This document shows positions 55,596-64,000 of a stretch of 64,000 bases of DNA, piece by piece (the first letter of the stretch is position 1; each line of letters begins with the position of its first letter). The stretch lies in NCBI GenBank assembly GCA_028335825.1, contig JAIOKI010000005.1, forward strand, positions 1 to 64,000, written 5' to 3'. The notes beneath the pieces were generated by a model. That model was not told where the DNA came from. It worked only from the letters and a program-made list of their open reading frames with translations, and did no database searches. The position numbers and the translations under genes are program-made. The stretch comes from Nosema muscidifuracis (Eukaryota; Microsporidia; Nosematidae).

Positions 55596-55974
55596 ATATA
55601 GCACTTTTCATATTATTTTATTATCTTCTACTACTTACATCACTCATTTTTTAATAAGCTTGTCAAAATTGAAAAATTAATTCTGAAATTTTTTAATTAT
55701 AAATTAAATACGTTTAGACTTTTCATACAGTTAAAATAAATTTTTCATCTCTAGGAAGTCTTTTTAAATTGTTCTTTTAATAGAATCATTTTTTCTGTAT
55801 TCATTTAAACACTCTCCGGGGTCTTTTTAAAGAATAAATTGAATGTATTCTTTAATTTGAAAATTATCTCTAGTATTATCTTGCTATCATAAAGGTTTGA
55901 TTACACGTCAGTAAATACAATTTCATTTATGTAAGCTCATTTTCTGATATATTGATAATCTTATTATTTTATTT
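55596..55974. other. Spacer after PRE2
   Basis: No open frame is seen. A short GC-rich spot (ACTCTCCGGGGTC, 55811-55823) is flanked by T runs. I tested it as part of a tRNA or other Pol III gene without success. GGTTTGATTAC near 55895 resembles a B box, but no cloverleaf can be folded around it. Confidence 0.45.
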
Positions 55975-56190
55975 CAAGCTAATATCTTTATATGTTTAAG
56001 CTAATATCTTTATATTTTCAAGCTAATATTATTATATTTTTAAGCTAATATCTTTATATTTTTAAACTAATATCTTTATATGTTTTAGCTAATATTATTA
56101 TATTTTTAAGCTAATATTATTATTGTATCTTAAGCTATTATATTTTTTCAAGCTATTATATTTTATCCCAAGCTAATATCGTTATATTTA
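55975..56190 (+). repeat. 22-bp tandem array upstream of the TFIIIC gene
   Basis: Units of MAAGCTAATATCTTTATATTTT start at 55975, 55997, 56019, 56041, 56063, 56085 and 56107, exactly 22 bp apart. Some copies have ATTATTA in place of ATCTTTA. Three looser copies follow, ending with CCCAAGCTAATATC near 56168. The array stops about 25 bp before the next ATG. Confidence 0.92.
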
Positions 56191-56214
56191 TTAAAAAATG
56201 TTGATTTCACCCCA

Positions 56215-58713
56215 ATGGAGACTTTAAAAAATAAATTACTAGAAAATGGAATATATGGAAGTAAACTATCCTCATTTAAATTAGAAGAAATAGATTATCT
56301 TTATAACAAAGATTATGTTGAAATATATTATACACAAGATAAGAATATTTTAGAAAAAGATCCACTTGGTGAATCTATTACAAAATTGAAAGATTATAAA
56401 ATTATAAAAGATAATATTGAATTACTAAATATTAGAATTAATTATAACGTATTTAAAGATTATTTAAGTAAGTTTAAATTTAAAGGAGATTATCCTTATC
56501 AAGTTATAGATATTTTATTAACAGCTGATGATTTTTTAAAAAGTACTGATATAAAACAAAAGTTGAACTCAGATTCAAAAAAAATATTTTATGTTACAAA
56601 AAAATTAAATGAGCATGAAAGTTTAATTCATAAAAGAGATAATAATTTCATTTTATTAAAAATAAAAAAAGAAGGTCTTTTTGAATCAAATTTTTCTAAG
56701 GAACAGGTTTTTAATATACCAGATGTACCTGTTTGTTTTAAAATGGATATTCCTTTATTGGATCAAATTAGATTAATGATTAGTGAATCACAAATTGGTA
56801 TTACAACAGAAGATTTAAACAAACAATTTGGTATTTCTGTTAGACAAGCTTTACATTATTTGAATAAAATATCTGATTTAGAAAGAAATAAATACAAACA
56901 TAAAGAAATATTTGTTGGTAAAGTTAAAAGACTTTTATTTTATTTAGAAGAAGATTCTGGAAAAAGAAAACAATTAGAATCATCAGATGATAAACCTAAA
57001 AATTTTATTACTTCTGATGATAGGATTAATGCACTTAATAATATGTTAGAAGATAAAAAAGGATTTGTTATATCTGAAGAAAGTATATTACAATTTAGAC
57101 TTTTTTTAAATACTAAGTTTACTCCATGTAAGAAAACTTTAATGTCTACTGCTTTAAAAGCTGGTCATAAAATATTTATTTTAAAAGAGAAAAATGATAG
57201 TAAAACACTTATAATAAATAAAGATGTTAGTATAGCATCTTATTTAAATGATACAGAAGAAAAGATACCTAAATTTAAGAATATTATTGAGGAAGATTTT
57301 TATAACAAATTTGTTATGTATATTTATTATATAATACAAGATAATTTTTATAAAAACAAAGAAAATTTAAGAGTAGAAGTTTTATATGAATACTTATTAA
57401 GTAAAAGTAAGAATGGATATTTATTAATTGATAAGAATTTTGTTATGGAAATGAATCTTAAAATTTTATTTCAAATAGTTCCTATTGAAGTTCCTAATAT
57501 TGTATATGAAATTGTAGAACAAAAAAATTTATCAGAAGGAATTACATCATCTAAGATTAATTTAGAAGATATTGAAAATATAACTCGTAAAGATTTATTT
57601 TCTAAAAAGATTTGTGGTAGACATTCCAAAATACTTAAAATTCAATTAATGTATAAACGTATATTAAAAATAATTTTAGAATTAGAAGAAAAAGGTCTTA
57701 TAGAGAAATATTTTATTAAAGGAAATATTAATAATGATAATAAAGAAAGTAAAGGAATTAATGATAAACAAGAAAGTAAAGGAAATAATGATAATAAAGG
57801 AATTAATGATAAACAAGAAAAAGAATATAGTAAAGATAATAAAGGTCTTATAGAAAAAGAATTTAGTAAAGACATGTTTGAATTAGATAATATTGATATA
57901 ACACAATTTGATAAAAATACAGATCTAAAAATATTAGGAAGAAATATTGATAAAAATCTTATTAAGAAAATTTTAAATGAACAAATTTTAATTAAATTAA
58001 CTGGTAATTATAAAGAAGTTTGTGAAGATATATCAAAGAAAACTAAAAAGAATATTTATATAAGTTATGAAGATAGAATAAAATTATTCAATATAGTAAG
58101 ATCTAATACACATTCTAAAGCTTATAAAATAATTAAGAAATTTATTAAGAAAAAATATTCTGATACTTATAAAGTTATAATGAAAATAATAGATGATATT
58201 TTTATAGATGTTCAAGAAGAAGAAGAAATATATTTACAGAATCCAAATATTCAAGAATTTTTATATACAAAAATTAAACATGATCTATTAAAAAATAACA
58301 AGCTTGATCCAAAAGATTTTGGTAAATATGATTGTGTCGATTCTGTATTAGAAAAGCTTAAAAAAGATGAAGTTATTACAGCTTATGATAAACAAATTAC
58401 ATTAACAAACTGTTCATTAAGAAGTAAAATTAGATCAAAATTAGAAAGAAGATTTGAGATTGTAGATTCTAAATATAAAATGTATTCTGATAGGGATACA
58501 ATTTATAACATGTATTTTAATTTTTTTTATGAAATCCTTGTTAAAAAAGGTTCTCTTGAACTTTCAGATATTTTAAACAAAATTAATATTTGTAAAGATT
58601 TTGAATTTTATAATTTTGCAAAGGCTTATAAAGATGTTTTTGAAATTAATGACGTAGAAGGTATGAAAATTGTTAGTGTAAAAATAGATATAGACCCTTT
58701 TGATTTTATTTAA
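56215..58713 (+). CDS. Probable TFIIIC B-block-binding subunit (Tau138/GTF3C1-like)
   Basis: 832 residues, Lys/Asn-rich. Several winged-helix segments are visible: about 105-148 (STDIKQKL...YVTKKLNEHESLIHKRDNNF), about 185-240 (IGITTEDLNKQFGISVRQALHYLNKISDL, followed by the basic HKEIFVGKVKRL), and a later extended segment (DDRINALNNMLEDKKGFVIS). This succession is what the large Pol III factor subunit that reads the B box of tRNA genes looks like, and the first winged helices of B-block proteins match best. Residues about 505-550 are a low-complexity Lys/Asn/Gln repeat (NDKQESKGNNDNKGINDKQE). The assignment rests on fold pattern only; another winged-helix factor is possible. CACCCCA touches the ATG. 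The gene ends 13 bp from the convergent next gene. Confidence 0.55.
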   Translation: METLKNKLLENGIYGSKLSSFKLEEIDYLYNKDYVEIYYTQDKNILEKDPLGESITKLKDYKIIKDNIELLNIRINYNVFKDYLSKFKFKGDYPYQVIDILLTADDFLKSTDIKQKLNSDSKKIFYVTKKLNEHESLIHKRDNNFILLKIKKEGLFESNFSKEQVFNIPDVPVCFKMDIPLLDQIRLMISESQIGITTEDLNKQFGISVRQALHYLNKISDLERNKYKHKEIFVGKVKRLLFYLEEDSGKRKQLESSDDKPKNFITSDDRINALNNMLEDKKGFVISEESILQFRLFLNTKFTPCKKTLMSTALKAGHKIFILKEKNDSKTLIINKDVSIASYLNDTEEKIPKFKNIIEEDFYNKFVMYIYYIIQDNFYKNKENLRVEVLYEYLLSKSKNGYLLIDKNFVMEMNLKILFQIVPIEVPNIVYEIVEQKNLSEGITSSKINLEDIENITRKDLFSKKICGRHSKILKIQLMYKRILKIILELEEKGLIEKYFIKGNINNDNKESKGINDKQESKGNNDNKGINDKQEKEYSKDNKGLIEKEFSKDMFELDNIDITQFDKNTDLKILGRNIDKNLIKKILNEQILIKLTGNYKEVCEDISKKTKKNIYISYEDRIKLFNIVRSNTHSKAYKIIKKFIKKKYSDTYKVIMKIIDDIFIDVQEEEEIYLQNPNIQEFLYTKIKHDLLKNNKLDPKDFGKYDCVDSVLEKLKKDEVITAYDKQITLTNCSLRSKIRSKLERRFEIVDSKYKMYSDRDTIYNMYFNFFYEILVKKGSLELSDILNKINICKDFEFYNFAKAYKDVFEINDVEGMKIVSVKIDIDPFDFI

Positions 58714-58726
58714 TTTTGTTTAATTT

Positions 58727-59005
58727 TTATTCTTGAGTTACTTCACCTGTATTATCATTTGGTGAAGAATTTGTTGCAGAATCATTTGAAGAATTTGATG
58801 AAGCATTTGTTGCAGAATCCTTTGCATTATTTGTAACGGTTTCTACTATTGAAGTAGCAGATTCTTTTGTTTTCTCTAATTTTTTACTGATTTCGTCATT
58901 CAAAGCAGATTTTATTGCTGTTTCAAAAGCTGAATTATCATCATTTTCTCCTCGAATAAAGTTAACTAGTAAGCTGAATAATGTAATATTAGAAATAAAA
59001 CGCAT
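58727..59005 (-). CDS. Small secreted Ser/Thr/Asn-rich protein
   Basis: 92 residues. It has a signal peptide (MRFISNITLFSLLVNFIRG), then a charged helix-forming part (about 25-55) and a tail made almost only of Ser, Asn, Thr, Ala and Asp (about 56-92, with SSNDSATNSSPND). Such a tail could be O-glycosylated, which would suit a surface or spore wall protein; this is inference. The stop lies only 13 bp from the stop of the convergent TFIIIC-like gene. The leader is long and A/T-rich. The only C box is TACC right at the ATG, so the start is less certain than elsewhere. Confidence 0.65.
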   Translation of the reverse strand: MRFISNITLFSLLVNFIRGENDDNSAFETAIKSALNDEISKKLEKTKESATSIVETVTNNAKDSATNASSNSSNDSATNSSPNDNTGEVTQE

Positions 59006-60059
59006 GGTATCGAGATTTTTTTTATTTTTATAGTTTTTACTCCTTTATATAAAAGAAAAAAAGGATAATTTTAATTAGTAATATAAAGTAAATGTGATGA
59101 TAGTTTAATATAATAGTTTAATAAATTGTATTTGATTATAAAATAATGTAATGATATTTTTTTAATTGTTTATAAAATAATGTTTGATATTTTAATATAA
59201 ATGTAATAATATTTTAATCTATTATTTATAAAATAAATATAATGACATTCCAAGATAGTGTAACAACATTTTAATATAAATTATTTATAAAATAATGTAA
59301 TGACATTTTAATTTGATTATATTTAGTAAAATGAAAGAAAACTGATTAAAGGACTAAGAATAGAAGTCAAGTTATTAGAAGATATGTAATAAGCTAATTA
59401 AATAATCATTATTTTAATATCTTATATAAAACCCCTATATTTTTAATAAATCTTTAATATAAAAAAATGTTATGTTATTTTTAAAATATTCTCCTTATTA
59501 GAATATATTAAAATTCAATTATCCTTATATCAAAAATAAATATCAATCAGATAAATATTAATTTATTAAATTTTTTTTATATAATTTATTTTTGTTTACA
59601 CTAAATTTTTTGTTGATTTTTATAAATAAATTTAAGAAGACATTTTAAAGCAAATATTGTATAAAAAATGATCTGAACAAAATAAATGTTATTTATAAAT
59701 TTGTTTATATAAAAATTTTTATTAATTTAGTATATAAATTAAAAACATGTTTGTTTAAACTAGATCTTATTTATGACAAATTAATATTTATTTTATATTT
59801 CTAAAATAATAAGTTAAGATATTTAAAATGACGTATTTATAAAAATCAATAAATCTTTTAGAATTTATTTATTTATAGAAAATGATAAAATTTACTTTTC
59901 TTAATTTATATAAAATGATAAAACAAATATATTTTATAAAGATAAAGAACAAATTTTTATAAAACTTACTTTTAAGATATATTTTTTATAAAACTTAATT
60001 TATTTATTTATTTTAATTTAATTTTTCTTCTATTTAATGAATTTTAAATTTAATCCTCA
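59006..60059. other. 1-kb AT-rich spacer between divergent secreted-protein genes
   Basis: No gene is seen. ATAATGTAATGA-like words recur irregularly (about 59095-59310), each near ATTTTAAT. The right end holds the AATCCTC box of the next gene. Confidence 0.6.
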
Positions 60060-62030
60060 ATGAAATTACAAATTATTGTAAAAATTTTATGTTTTGCTGA
60101 ATTTGTGCAAAATAGTTTTATTTTCAATAAAAAACGTGAAGAAGGATGTATATTTTTGTATAGTAGCCTTAATGACTCAAAATTATCTTTATACATTCAA
60201 AATAAATTTAGTGCTAGATTATTAGGTGTATCTAATAAAGGATTGTATGAAGTAATAAAAATTAGAAATGATTCCCATACTTTGAATAAAATAATAGAAG
60301 ATGTTATTATAATTAATAAGGCTAAAATTATAAATATACCTGATGACTATAGTGATCTATTCAAATATAAAGATCTTCAAATTTATTTTGAACCTTATTT
60401 AGATACAGATGATAAAATTTTTATGTATACAAATGTCTATGAAGAAAATAGTAATGTAGATATACCTTTAATGTTCATAATTCTTACTCCTTCTATGTAT
60501 GAAGAATTACAATTTAATACTGAAGAACCACTTAAAAATATTAATGAAATATTCTTATATAAAATTATTGAATCTCAGAATCAGATTTTAGATAAATTGA
60601 GTACAGAAAATATAAAAGATTTTCTTATTCCTTCTGAAGATCCAGAAATAAGATCAAATATTTGTTTTATGAAAAGTTTTTTATCATATTTGAAATTAGA
60701 TAAAGTTATTTTAAGTCCAATAGATTTCTCAAATGTTATTGTAAAATTAACGAGATTCATATCAATTCCTACTTTAGATGAGAATTCAAAACTTACTGTT
60801 CTTGTTGATGATTATAATTTTGATCATAAAGTTGATGAAAATAGAATTTCTCAATATTGTAAAATACAAGGAGTTAAACTAAAAAAATCTGTTTCATTTT
60901 CTGATAACGTCAATTCATTAGAAACAAACAATTGGAGTCCAAATATTAAATATGATACAATAAGAATTAACAAAAACAGAGGTTTTCAAGATAGATTTAA
61001 TTCTATAAGAATAACAAGTTCTTCTACTAAAGATACATCTAATTCAGTTAGTTTTATACCAGTACTTAAAGTTATATTGTATGATTCTAGTAAAGATAAT
61101 ATTGTTTCAAAACTTATTTTTTATAACGTAAGAAATTTGGAAGATTTAATTACGAAAGCTAAAAAATATCTCAAAACAGAAAAAAATATTCATTTTTATT
61201 TTGTAGAAAATAGTTATATTAAGAAGTTAGAAAATTTAGATATAGATGATATTTGTAAAAAAAGATTGTTTCTTTCATATCACGAAATTAGATCACAAAA
61301 CGTAATGATACCAAAAAATAGTAAATTTAATAACAGATATAAAAGTTATACAGTTATGATAAATACAGAAATTATGAATCCTTTTTTATTGTTCCAAGTT
61401 TCTGCACAAACTAAAGAAGAAATATTTGCCAAAGTAGAAGAAATTTTAGGAAAATTTGTTGATCCATCTAAATTACTAAAATTTAAGAAAAAATTTAAGA
61501 AATTGGTTTCGTTTAAAACTCATCATTCTCTTTGTATATTTGAAATTGATAACGATACGAATTTGAAATATTTCAATTTTATATCTGAAATGCATAATGT
61601 CGCAATTGATTACGACTTTTTCGAACAATGTTCTCTTAAATATACTAATTCGTCATATTATCCTGCTAGAATAAATTCGAAATTTGATTTTGCTTATTCA
61701 AATGAAAATATTTCTGATTTAGTATTGTTATATGTAAATAAAAATTACAATTTACCACAAGTAGAAAATTTTAATGAGATAAGTGATGCGAATAATTCAA
61801 TTTGTTTTAGAATATTTTTTAAAGAAGATGGTGAAGAGTCGAGTAGAAATGTAACTTATAAAGTTCAAGGAGTTGTGTTTAAAAATAGGATATCTAGATA
61901 TAATTATCTTATTAAAAGAAATACAGAAAATGGACCATTTTGGGTACTTTGTGATAAAAATGGTATATCTACTAAATTAGATGTTAATCTTTCTGATATT
62001 CAATTTTTAGTATTGTATAGGGTAAAATGA
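60060..62030 (+). CDS. Secreted hypothetical protein, 656 residues
   Basis: A signal peptide (MKLQIIVKILCFAEFVQ) is followed by a long soluble body rich in Lys, Asn and aromatic residues, with no membrane segment. No established domain is recognised. A segment near residues 330-405 (LKVILYDSSKDNIV, then NVRNLEDLITKAKKYLKTEK and FYFVENSYIKKL) has a strand-strand-helix-strand rhythm like ubiquitin-like or doublecortin-like folds. Stretches near 25-80 and 440-500 could be diverged copies. This is a weak pattern argument. TTTAATCCTC precedes the ATG. It stands next to two other signal-peptide genes, which may form a small locus of surface or spore proteins. Confidence 0.75.
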   Translation: MKLQIIVKILCFAEFVQNSFIFNKKREEGCIFLYSSLNDSKLSLYIQNKFSARLLGVSNKGLYEVIKIRNDSHTLNKIIEDVIIINKAKIINIPDDYSDLFKYKDLQIYFEPYLDTDDKIFMYTNVYEENSNVDIPLMFIILTPSMYEELQFNTEEPLKNINEIFLYKIIESQNQILDKLSTENIKDFLIPSEDPEIRSNICFMKSFLSYLKLDKVILSPIDFSNVIVKLTRFISIPTLDENSKLTVLVDDYNFDHKVDENRISQYCKIQGVKLKKSVSFSDNVNSLETNNWSPNIKYDTIRINKNRGFQDRFNSIRITSSSTKDTSNSVSFIPVLKVILYDSSKDNIVSKLIFYNVRNLEDLITKAKKYLKTEKNIHFYFVENSYIKKLENLDIDDICKKRLFLSYHEIRSQNVMIPKNSKFNNRYKSYTVMINTEIMNPFLLFQVSAQTKEEIFAKVEEILGKFVDPSKLLKFKKKFKKLVSFKTHHSLCIFEIDNDTNLKYFNFISEMHNVAIDYDFFEQCSLKYTNSSYYPARINSKFDFAYSNENISDLVLLYVNKNYNLPQVENFNEISDANNSICFRIFFKEDGEESSRNVTYKVQGVVFKNRISRYNYLIKRNTENGPFWVLCDKNGISTKLDVNLSDIQFLVLYRVK

Positions 62031-62086
62031 AATAAATGATTTTGTAAACAAAATGAAATTTAATTAATTATAATAGTTTATTAAAA

Positions 62087-62302
62087 AAATATATAATTTT
62101 TGAGTGATAATTTTTAATAAGTCATTTTACTTAATACTTTTATTTTAAAAATATATGATTTTTGAATGATACTTTTTAATAAGTCATTTTTAATAAGTTA
62201 TTTTAATATATCTTTTTAATCAAATATATAATTTTTGAATGATACTTTTTAATAAGTTATTTTAATATATCTTTTTAATCAAATATATACTTTTTACATG
62301 AT
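62087..62302 (+). repeat. 59-bp tandem array, about three and a half copies
   Basis: AAATATATAATTTTTGAATG begins copies near 62147 (variant), 62221 and, shortened, 62280. An older copy begins near 62087. Each contains ATACTTTTTAATAAGT and ATTTTAATATATC. It lies between two plus-strand genes. Confidence 0.85.
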
Positions 62303-62419
62303 AAAATCAATTTAATTTTTTTATTGAAGGATTTTATTAAGATATTTTAATTAAAAAATTATTCATCTAATTTCTCCTTAAAGTATTAATTTTAAATAAT
62401 TTTACTCCTTTGATATTCA

Positions 62420-62977
62420 ATGACAAAAATCTATCTAAATTTAAGATTGATTCTGATTATATATATACTAGAAATAAACACAGAAAATGAAAATCTTGAA
62501 AGGATAATAAAAGAAGAATGTATTAGTGAAAAAAAAAAAATTAAGAATTTAGCTCATAAAACAATTGATGATCTTTTTGAGGACAATGATATGGATATTA
62601 AAAATAACATAAATGATACAAATGAAATTATAAATCAAGAAAATAAAAATTTAGAAGAAGAAAACCAAAGATTAAAAAATGAAAATGATAAAAATGAAAT
62701 TATAAATCAAGAAAATAAAAATTTAAAAGAAGAAAACCAAAGATTAAAAAATGAAAATGATAAATTGATTGAAAATAGAAATCAAGAAAAAGGGGAAGAA
62801 CATCAAAATATTGAAAAGGATGTCTCAAAATTAAAAAAAGAAGAATCATCATTGACATCTTTTGAATTTTTTTATAATCTTTTAATAATTATTTTTATAA
62901 TTTTGATGTTTCCACTTATTCTTTATTTATATTACAAGATAATTGAAGCATTAGGTCTATTATTGGGAGATGACTGA
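62420..62977 (+). CDS. Coiled-coil protein with signal sequence and C-terminal membrane anchor
   Basis: 185 residues. It begins with a hydrophobic N-terminus (LNLRLILIIYILEIN, signal peptide or anchor). The long charged helical middle (about 25-145) has heptad-like spacing and contains two successive 24-residue units starting NEIINQENKNL (residues 68-91 and 92-115) that differ at one position. A strong membrane segment (about 153-175, LLIIIFIILMFPLILYLYY) and a short tail follow. The layout suggests a coiled-coil stalk held in a membrane. No family is recognised. The start box TTACTCC lies about 14 bases before the ATG. Confidence 0.7.
   Translation: MTKIYLNLRLILIIYILEINTENENLERIIKEECISEKKKIKNLAHKTIDDLFEDNDMDIKNNINDTNEIINQENKNLEEENQRLKNENDKNEIINQENKNLKEENQRLKNENDKLIENRNQEKGEEHQNIEKDVSKLKKEESSLTSFEFFYNLLIIIFIILMFPLILYLYYKIIEALGLLLGDD
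62621..62764 (+). repeat. In-frame 72-bp tandem duplication inside the coiled coil
   Basis: Two copies (62621-62692 and 62693-62764) are almost identical in DNA, differing where GAA becomes AAA. The length of 72 bp keeps both the frame and the heptad pattern nearly intact, so the stalk was extended rather than disrupted. Confidence 0.93.
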
Positions 62978-63097
62978 TATATTATAAATATAATAGAATA
63001 AAAAATATATTTTTAACATTTTTAATTCAATTATTTATATTAAGTTTACTCATCGTTTACATTTGAAACTTGTTTATAAATTTATAATTTTTTATGT

Positions 63098-63420
63098 ATG
63101 GACACTTTTTTAAGATGTTAAGAGTTATAATTTTTTTTGCATGTTAAAAGTTATGATCTTTCTTAAGATGTTAAAGTTACATTTTTTTATGTTTGGACAC
63201 TTTCTTAAGCATGTTAAAAGTTATAATTTTTTATCAATAATAACTTTCTTAAGAATATAAAATTTATATTTATAATTTATAGAAACTTTCTTAGGCATGT
63301 TAAAGTTATGGTCTTTCTTAGGCATGTTAAGAGTTATTATTTCTTATAAATGTTTAAAGTTATAATTTCTTATCCATAGAAACTTTCTTAAGAATATTAA
63401 ATTTATATTTATAATTTTTT
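63098..63420 (+). repeat. Degenerate array upstream of the midasin-like gene
   Basis: TTCTTAAGCATGTTAAAAGT and variants recur eight or nine times. The spacing clusters near 28 and 42 bp, suggesting a 14-bp base period. It fills the spacer up to the next start codon. Confidence 0.75.
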
Positions 63421-63437
63421 TTCATCTATGGGTAATT

Positions 63438-64000
63438 ATGAAGAGAAAAATAACGGAATTTAAAGGAAATAACTATGACAAATTAAAATTAGATATAGAT
63501 CTTTATACACAATTAAAAATACCTATATGTGTTTATGGTGAAGTAGGTAAAACTAAATTGCTTAAATCACTTATACAAGATTTATTAATTATAGATTCTC
63601 GTGAAATTTCAGATATAAGAAATCTTGCTGGATTTTATGCTATAGATGAAGGAGAAATTTTATACGTTGATGGATTACTTATTAATGCTATGAAAAATGG
63701 ATCAAATTTATTGATTAGAAATATTGATTTAAATACAAATTTACTTTATTTTCTAAATTCTGTAATAAAACATAGAAATATTGTAAATAGTAAAGGAGAA
63801 AATATTGTTGCAAAGAAAACATTTAATTTATTTTTTACAGCTGAACAAGAATTTAAAGCAAATGGAATATATTTTGTTGGGCCTGTAGAATATTCATGGA
63901 AAAATATATGCAAATATGATAAAAAGACTATGTCATTTTTAGATAAAATTATAAATATTTTTAATGAAAATTGTACAAAGATATGCTCATATAAAGAAAA
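63438..64000 (+). CDS. MDN1: Midasin-like AAA protein, 5' part only
   Basis: The frame is open from the ATG to the window end (187 codons and 2 bases). After a short N-terminus (MKRKITEFKG) comes an AAA module of dynein-like type: LKIPICVYGEVGKTKLLKSL at the ATP loop, then ILYVDGLLINAMKNGSNLLIRNIDLN and LLYFLNSVIKHRNIV, matching the W-x-D-x-x-L-x-x-A-[MF]-x-x-G-x-x-[LI]-L and N-L ... L-N pattern of midasin. In relatives midasin strips assembly factors from pre-60S ribosomes. The ATP loop is short (GEVGKT instead of GxxGxGK[ST]) and the acidic Walker B pair is RN, so this first module probably does not hydrolyse ATP. The upstream ATG at 63428 closes after 11 codons and is rejected. No C box is seen here. 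Confidence 0.6.
   Translation, partial: MKRKITEFKGNNYDKLKLDIDLYTQLKIPICVYGEVGKTKLLKSLIQDLLIIDSREISDIRNLAGFYAIDEGEILYVDGLLINAMKNGSNLLIRNIDLNTNLLYFLNSVIKHRNIVNSKGENIVAKKTFNLFFTAEQEFKANGIYFVGPVEYSWKNICKYDKKTMSFLDKIINIFNENCTKICSYKE

Noticed and set aside
55800-55930. Possible tRNA or Pol III gene near a GC-rich spot and a B-box-like word
   Set aside because: No acceptor, anticodon or T stem can be paired around GGTTTGATTAC, and the arms do not match.
63428-63463. ATG at 63428 as start of the midasin-like gene
   Set aside because: Its frame closes after 11 codons. The ATG at 63438 opens the conserved frame.

Overview
The window looks like a scaffold from a microsporidian, an AT-rich intracellular fungal relative. 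The base composition is extremely AT-rich, the conserved proteins are short and divergent, and most genes carry a C-rich box (CCC, CTCC or similar) within about 20 bases of the ATG, so leaders must be very short. A ribosomal protein gene has a 24-nt intron directly after its start codon. Species or genus cannot be fixed from this sequence alone.

The window has two halves. Positions 1 to about 34.6 kb are gene-poor and resemble a subtelomeric or otherwise repeat-permissive zone. Here there are two near-identical 541-residue secreted proteins in a direct 2.1-kb duplication (6285-8433 and 30140-32265), a broken third member of that family (20265-21951), a hypothetical protein (10657-11991), a small membrane protein (722-1078) and an HAD/NIF-type phosphatase-like protein (32330-32875). 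There is also an intact R4/Dong-like non-LTR retrotransposon (24343-27921) that is far richer in G+C than its surroundings and is bounded by a perfect 13-bp target-site duplication. The remainder is decayed coding sequence, including three ancient Ty3/Gypsy-like relics and several unidentified dead genes.

Positions 34.6-64 kb are a compact array of housekeeping genes: a TOM1/HUWE1-type HECT ubiquitin ligase, SEC11 signal peptidase, a TFIIIC Tau95-like subunit, a secreted ricin-B-type lectin, ribosomal protein eL6 (spliced), a CDK9/CDK12-like kinase, a lysine-rich secreted protein, DPH6, tubulin cofactor C, NSE4, glucose-6-phosphate dehydrogenase, METTL5, proteasome beta5, a probable TFIIIC B-block subunit, three secreted or membrane proteins of unknown role, and the 5' part of a midasin-like AAA protein cut by the window end. 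Together they cover protein turnover (HECT, beta5), secretion (SEC11 and its likely clients, the many signal-peptide proteins), translation and ribosome making (eL6, METTL5, midasin, DPH6), Pol II and Pol III transcription, genome maintenance and the entry to the pentose phosphate pathway.

Most spacers in the dense half carry a short tandem array of their own. Two of these arrays, directly upstream of SEC11 and of the TFIIIC gene, have a period of 22 bp although their sequences differ. No tRNA, rRNA or CRISPR array was recognised.
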